Positions 61,563 through 64,000 of a DNA stretch of 64,000 bases are shown in pieces. The DNA is from Canna indica (Eukaryota; Streptophyta; Magnoliopsida; Zingiberales; Cannaceae): contig CP136896.1 of assembly GCA_034359265.1 (NCBI GenBank), forward strand, positions 4,743,501 to 4,807,500. The letters are read 5' to 3'. Every line of letters begins with the position of its first letter. Position 1 is the stretch's first letter. The notes below the pieces were generated by a model, which was given only the letters and a program-made list of their open reading frames with translations, was not told the origin of the DNA and searched no databases. The translations under genes were made by a program, and so were the position numbers.

Positions 61563-62799
61563 TCTGAATTATCGCTTGTATATGTTTTCTTATGATTGAC
61601 TTTGTAACTGAATCCAAAATTTCCAATGGATAGTGTATTTTTAGATTTTTTTAAAAAAAAGTGTTGTAGTATTAGTCATATATTAATGCTTGCTTAAGGA
61701 ATATGAGAATTGGGCTATTAGTTTAGAAGCAAATAGATACATTTCTTTGATGCTTGTTGCTTAAATGAGTAGATTAAGGAGTACAAAATTAGTGCAGTTC
61801 TATGGTAAAAAATGCAACATTTTCTTCAACTTTGGCAGCGGATTAAATATGGGTGCGTCTACCTCTGCAATGCATATGTGCACCATATTCGCATCCGTAT
61901 CGTATTTTAATAAAATAATGTATCTAATAAAAAATCAATGGATTAAAATGATAATTATGTTATATATGTTATAATATATATGGTAAAATGATAATTATAT
62001 ATTGCGGTGCAAATATGAATCAAATACGATGTGGATTTGCATTCATATTTGCATCTGTACTGTATTTGTGCCGATAAAAAAAATTATATTCATATTCACG
62101 TCTATATTAGTTTTTTTTTTAATAATCTGTTCACGCTGTGCGGATGCCGAAAATATCTAGCAAATGTAGGTACAATGGCCATCCCTACTCATTTATGCAA
62201 AAGTTCTTTTTTTTTTATCCTTGAGATTGACGAGGACTTTTTCATGTCAAATAAATAGCTTTTGTTCTATCCTTTAAATAAAGATAGGGGTATAAATGTA
62301 ATTTTTTAAAATTTAGAAGAACTAGTTTGCAAAGCTCCTTCCTCGGTCTCGAAACTGACTCTTATACGAGATGGCTCTGTCTGGTGTGAGGCAGAGAGGT
62401 GAAGAGCGAGGGTCAAAGAGAAAGGGGGGCCGGAACTCATCGGAGATCGTCACCGCCATCACCAGAGACGAAATCGGAGGTAGGATTCCTCATCTTCTTC
62501 ATTTGTTTCTGTTGTTTTTTCCAACGTATCGGCTATTGGTAGGCGAATTACGAGGATCGTCAGAGGCTGGAGGAGCCAGAGGTGGCCGGAGGCCGCGCGG
62601 ATCACGTCGCGAGGCCACTGCGCGTCGGCGCAGTTGCTGCGTTTCCAAGTACTGCACGGTGCTCCATCGAGGGCCGGAAACCGACGAAGGAGGTGGCAAT
62701 GCCACCGGGACAGGTCTCCAGCGGCAATGGGATCGGCCGACGACGAATTTGATGAGAACATGGGCCGTTGGCATGAAGCAGAGGATGGGAGAAGAGAGG
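61563..62799. other. B3 3' region and repeat-derived spacer
   Basis: 61840-62150 has ATTTGCATC/GCATCCGTATCG repeats like the ends of the hAT element at 24145. 62371-62800 is GC-rich and may be the eroded 5' part of the LTR that follows. No supported gene. Confidence 0.4.
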
Positions 62800-64000
62800 G
62801 CTCAAAGTTTTGAGGTTTATTAAGTAAGTATTAATTGTGTTTAATATAAATATATGATCTAATTAATATGTTGGGATAAATACCAAAGTTATAGATTTGT
62901 GCATGTTGAAAGCGGCGATGGTGTTAGATTTTAGATCAAAGATCGTTTGATATTGTTTTTGTTTTTTTCATTATTATACAATAATTATTAATTTAATTAA
63001 TAAATAATTTAATAATTTAATGTAATAGTTAATTAAATTAAATGATGATTTAGAGTATAAAACTATTATGTGTTTACGGATCAATTCCATTATAGCAGAT
63101 GAATTATTGGTGGGTAAAATGATGAATTTACCCTTTTGCCTATATTTGTTTGTTATTGCTTCTAATTCTGTTGGATTCCCGTTGCATAAGATTATTGCGC
63201 ATTTTGTGACTAGTTGATGTTATTTAATAAATTGCATGATTATGATTTTTATTATTGGGTACAGTTCCATGATACACTGGTATGATAGTTGATCATATTA
63301 TTATATTTAGCTTTGCATTGAACATATAGTAGGTGCACATCTAGATAGGATAATGCATTAGTTGATCTGGGCATCAATTCAAATTATTGGGGGCTTCGAC
63401 CTATGGATATTATTATTGGGTTCGTTAAATATGGGTGTATCGGGGGTTTCTTCCTATTGATATTATTATTGTGTTCGTTAAATATAGGTGTATTGGAGGC
63501 TTCAACCTGTTGATATTATTATTGGGCCATTAAATACATGTGTATTGGGGGCTTCGACCTGTTGATATTATTATTTGGCCCATTAAATACGGGTGTATCG
63601 GGGGCTTCAACATTTTAATATTATTATTGGGCCCGTTAAATACGAGGTGCGAGAGTGCACAGAAAATCCACTGGCCTATTACGCTCTTGATTGGGTTTGT
63701 TATTCATGTACATATAGGGGTACATATTATCCATCTTTTGTTGAATCATTAGATGTTATTCATACTTAGATATGATAGCATGGGTATTCATAGGATATTG
63801 ACATCATTTACTTTTGTTAAGTTGGTCATATTGGGGAATCCTACTAAAAGCTTTTTGTTGACTTTGTTGTTGTTTTTGTCTCAAATCCGCATGAATGATA
63901 GCTAGATGAAGTTCCAGATAACTAGAGTTTTGAGGAGGAGATCCTGTGGCGAATATGTTTGTCACCATAGTTTTGGTTTTGTGTCTCATCCTACAGTTTT
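62800..64000 (+). mobile_element. Diverged copy of the Ty3-type LTR, running off the window
   Basis: Matches 50040-51240 in order: ACCAAAGTTATAGATTTGTGCAT (62880), a TTTACCCTTTTGCCTATATTTG segment (63125), GAGGTGCGAGAGTGCA (63645), the ACGCTCTTGATTGG segment (63680), and GAGGAGGAGA (63930). The left end is unclear. Confidence 0.7.
63389..63650. repeat. 53-bp minisatellite, about five units
   Basis: Units start with GGGGGCTTCGACCT at about 63389, 63442, 63495, 63548 and 63601 and contain GATATTATTATTGGG and GTTAAATA(C/T)GGGTGTAT. The related LTR at 49434-51414 lacks the expansion, having only one GCCCGA-type segment there. Confidence 0.85.

Noticed and set aside
62371..62823. 150-residue GC-rich open frame near the right end
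   Set aside because: Lies where the related LTR has its GC-rich block; Arg/Gly-rich and without domain features.

Overview
The window is nuclear DNA of a flowering plant. Evidence is intron-rich genes with plant-specific families (AFB-type auxin receptor, DUF247, patatin, plant B3), a copied plastid rbcL piece, plant transposon families and an endogenous pararetrovirus of the badnavirus/tungrovirus kind. The GC-rich coding exons of the DUF247 and AFB genes against an AT-rich background suggest a monocot; the species cannot be told from sequence alone.

Layout. (1) 1-11474 is a rearranged cluster of endogenous caulimovirid DNA. Two viral lineages (A at 1-4781, B at 4782-7853) lie in the plus orientation, followed by inverted pieces (7854-11474) belonging to the B-like lineage. 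All polyproteins are broken by stops, frameshifts or deletions, but two small 3' open frames (3664-4092, 7247-7603) are intact, diverged and each begins directly after a splice-acceptor-like sequence, as in tungroviruses. A full promoter with TATA box lies at 4310-4600. (2) 12317-19326 holds eight in-phase exons of a small-RNA-degrading-nuclease (SDN) type exonuclease whose 5' exons are not visible; its introns carry Tourist-like MITEs and a plastid rbcL fragment bounded by an inverted repeat. (3) 20777-22384 (minus) is an intact single-exon DUF247 gene. (4) 23391-23636 is a near-perfect foldback element and 24145-27084 a 2.9-kb hAT element with a remnant transposase. (5) 32791-34950 is a complete three-exon AFB4/AFB5-type auxin receptor F-box gene. 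(6) 35-45 kb is repeat-rich and gene-poor: hAT MITEs, a solo LTR, a mini-CACTA, a long palindromic MITE. (7) 45569-47208 is a complete six-exon patatin-like phospholipase. (8) 47.9-52.3 kb is a hAT MITE followed by a nest of TRIM-type LTR units around a Ty3-type LTR. (9) 54768-57860 is a triplicated promoter-proximal segment upstream of a seven-exon B3-domain gene (58034-61562); a LINE and a hAT element landed in the middle copy. (10) 62.8 kb to the end is a diverged copy of the same Ty3-type LTR, with a 53-bp minisatellite.

The host genes look like independent housekeeping or regulatory genes (small RNA turnover, auxin perception, lipid acyl hydrolysis, B3 transcription factor) rather than a pathway cluster. 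The most notable structure is the viral cluster: transcription from its one complete promoter would pass through a sense copy and then an almost identical antisense copy of the protease/RT-proximal region, a natural hairpin-RNA layout.
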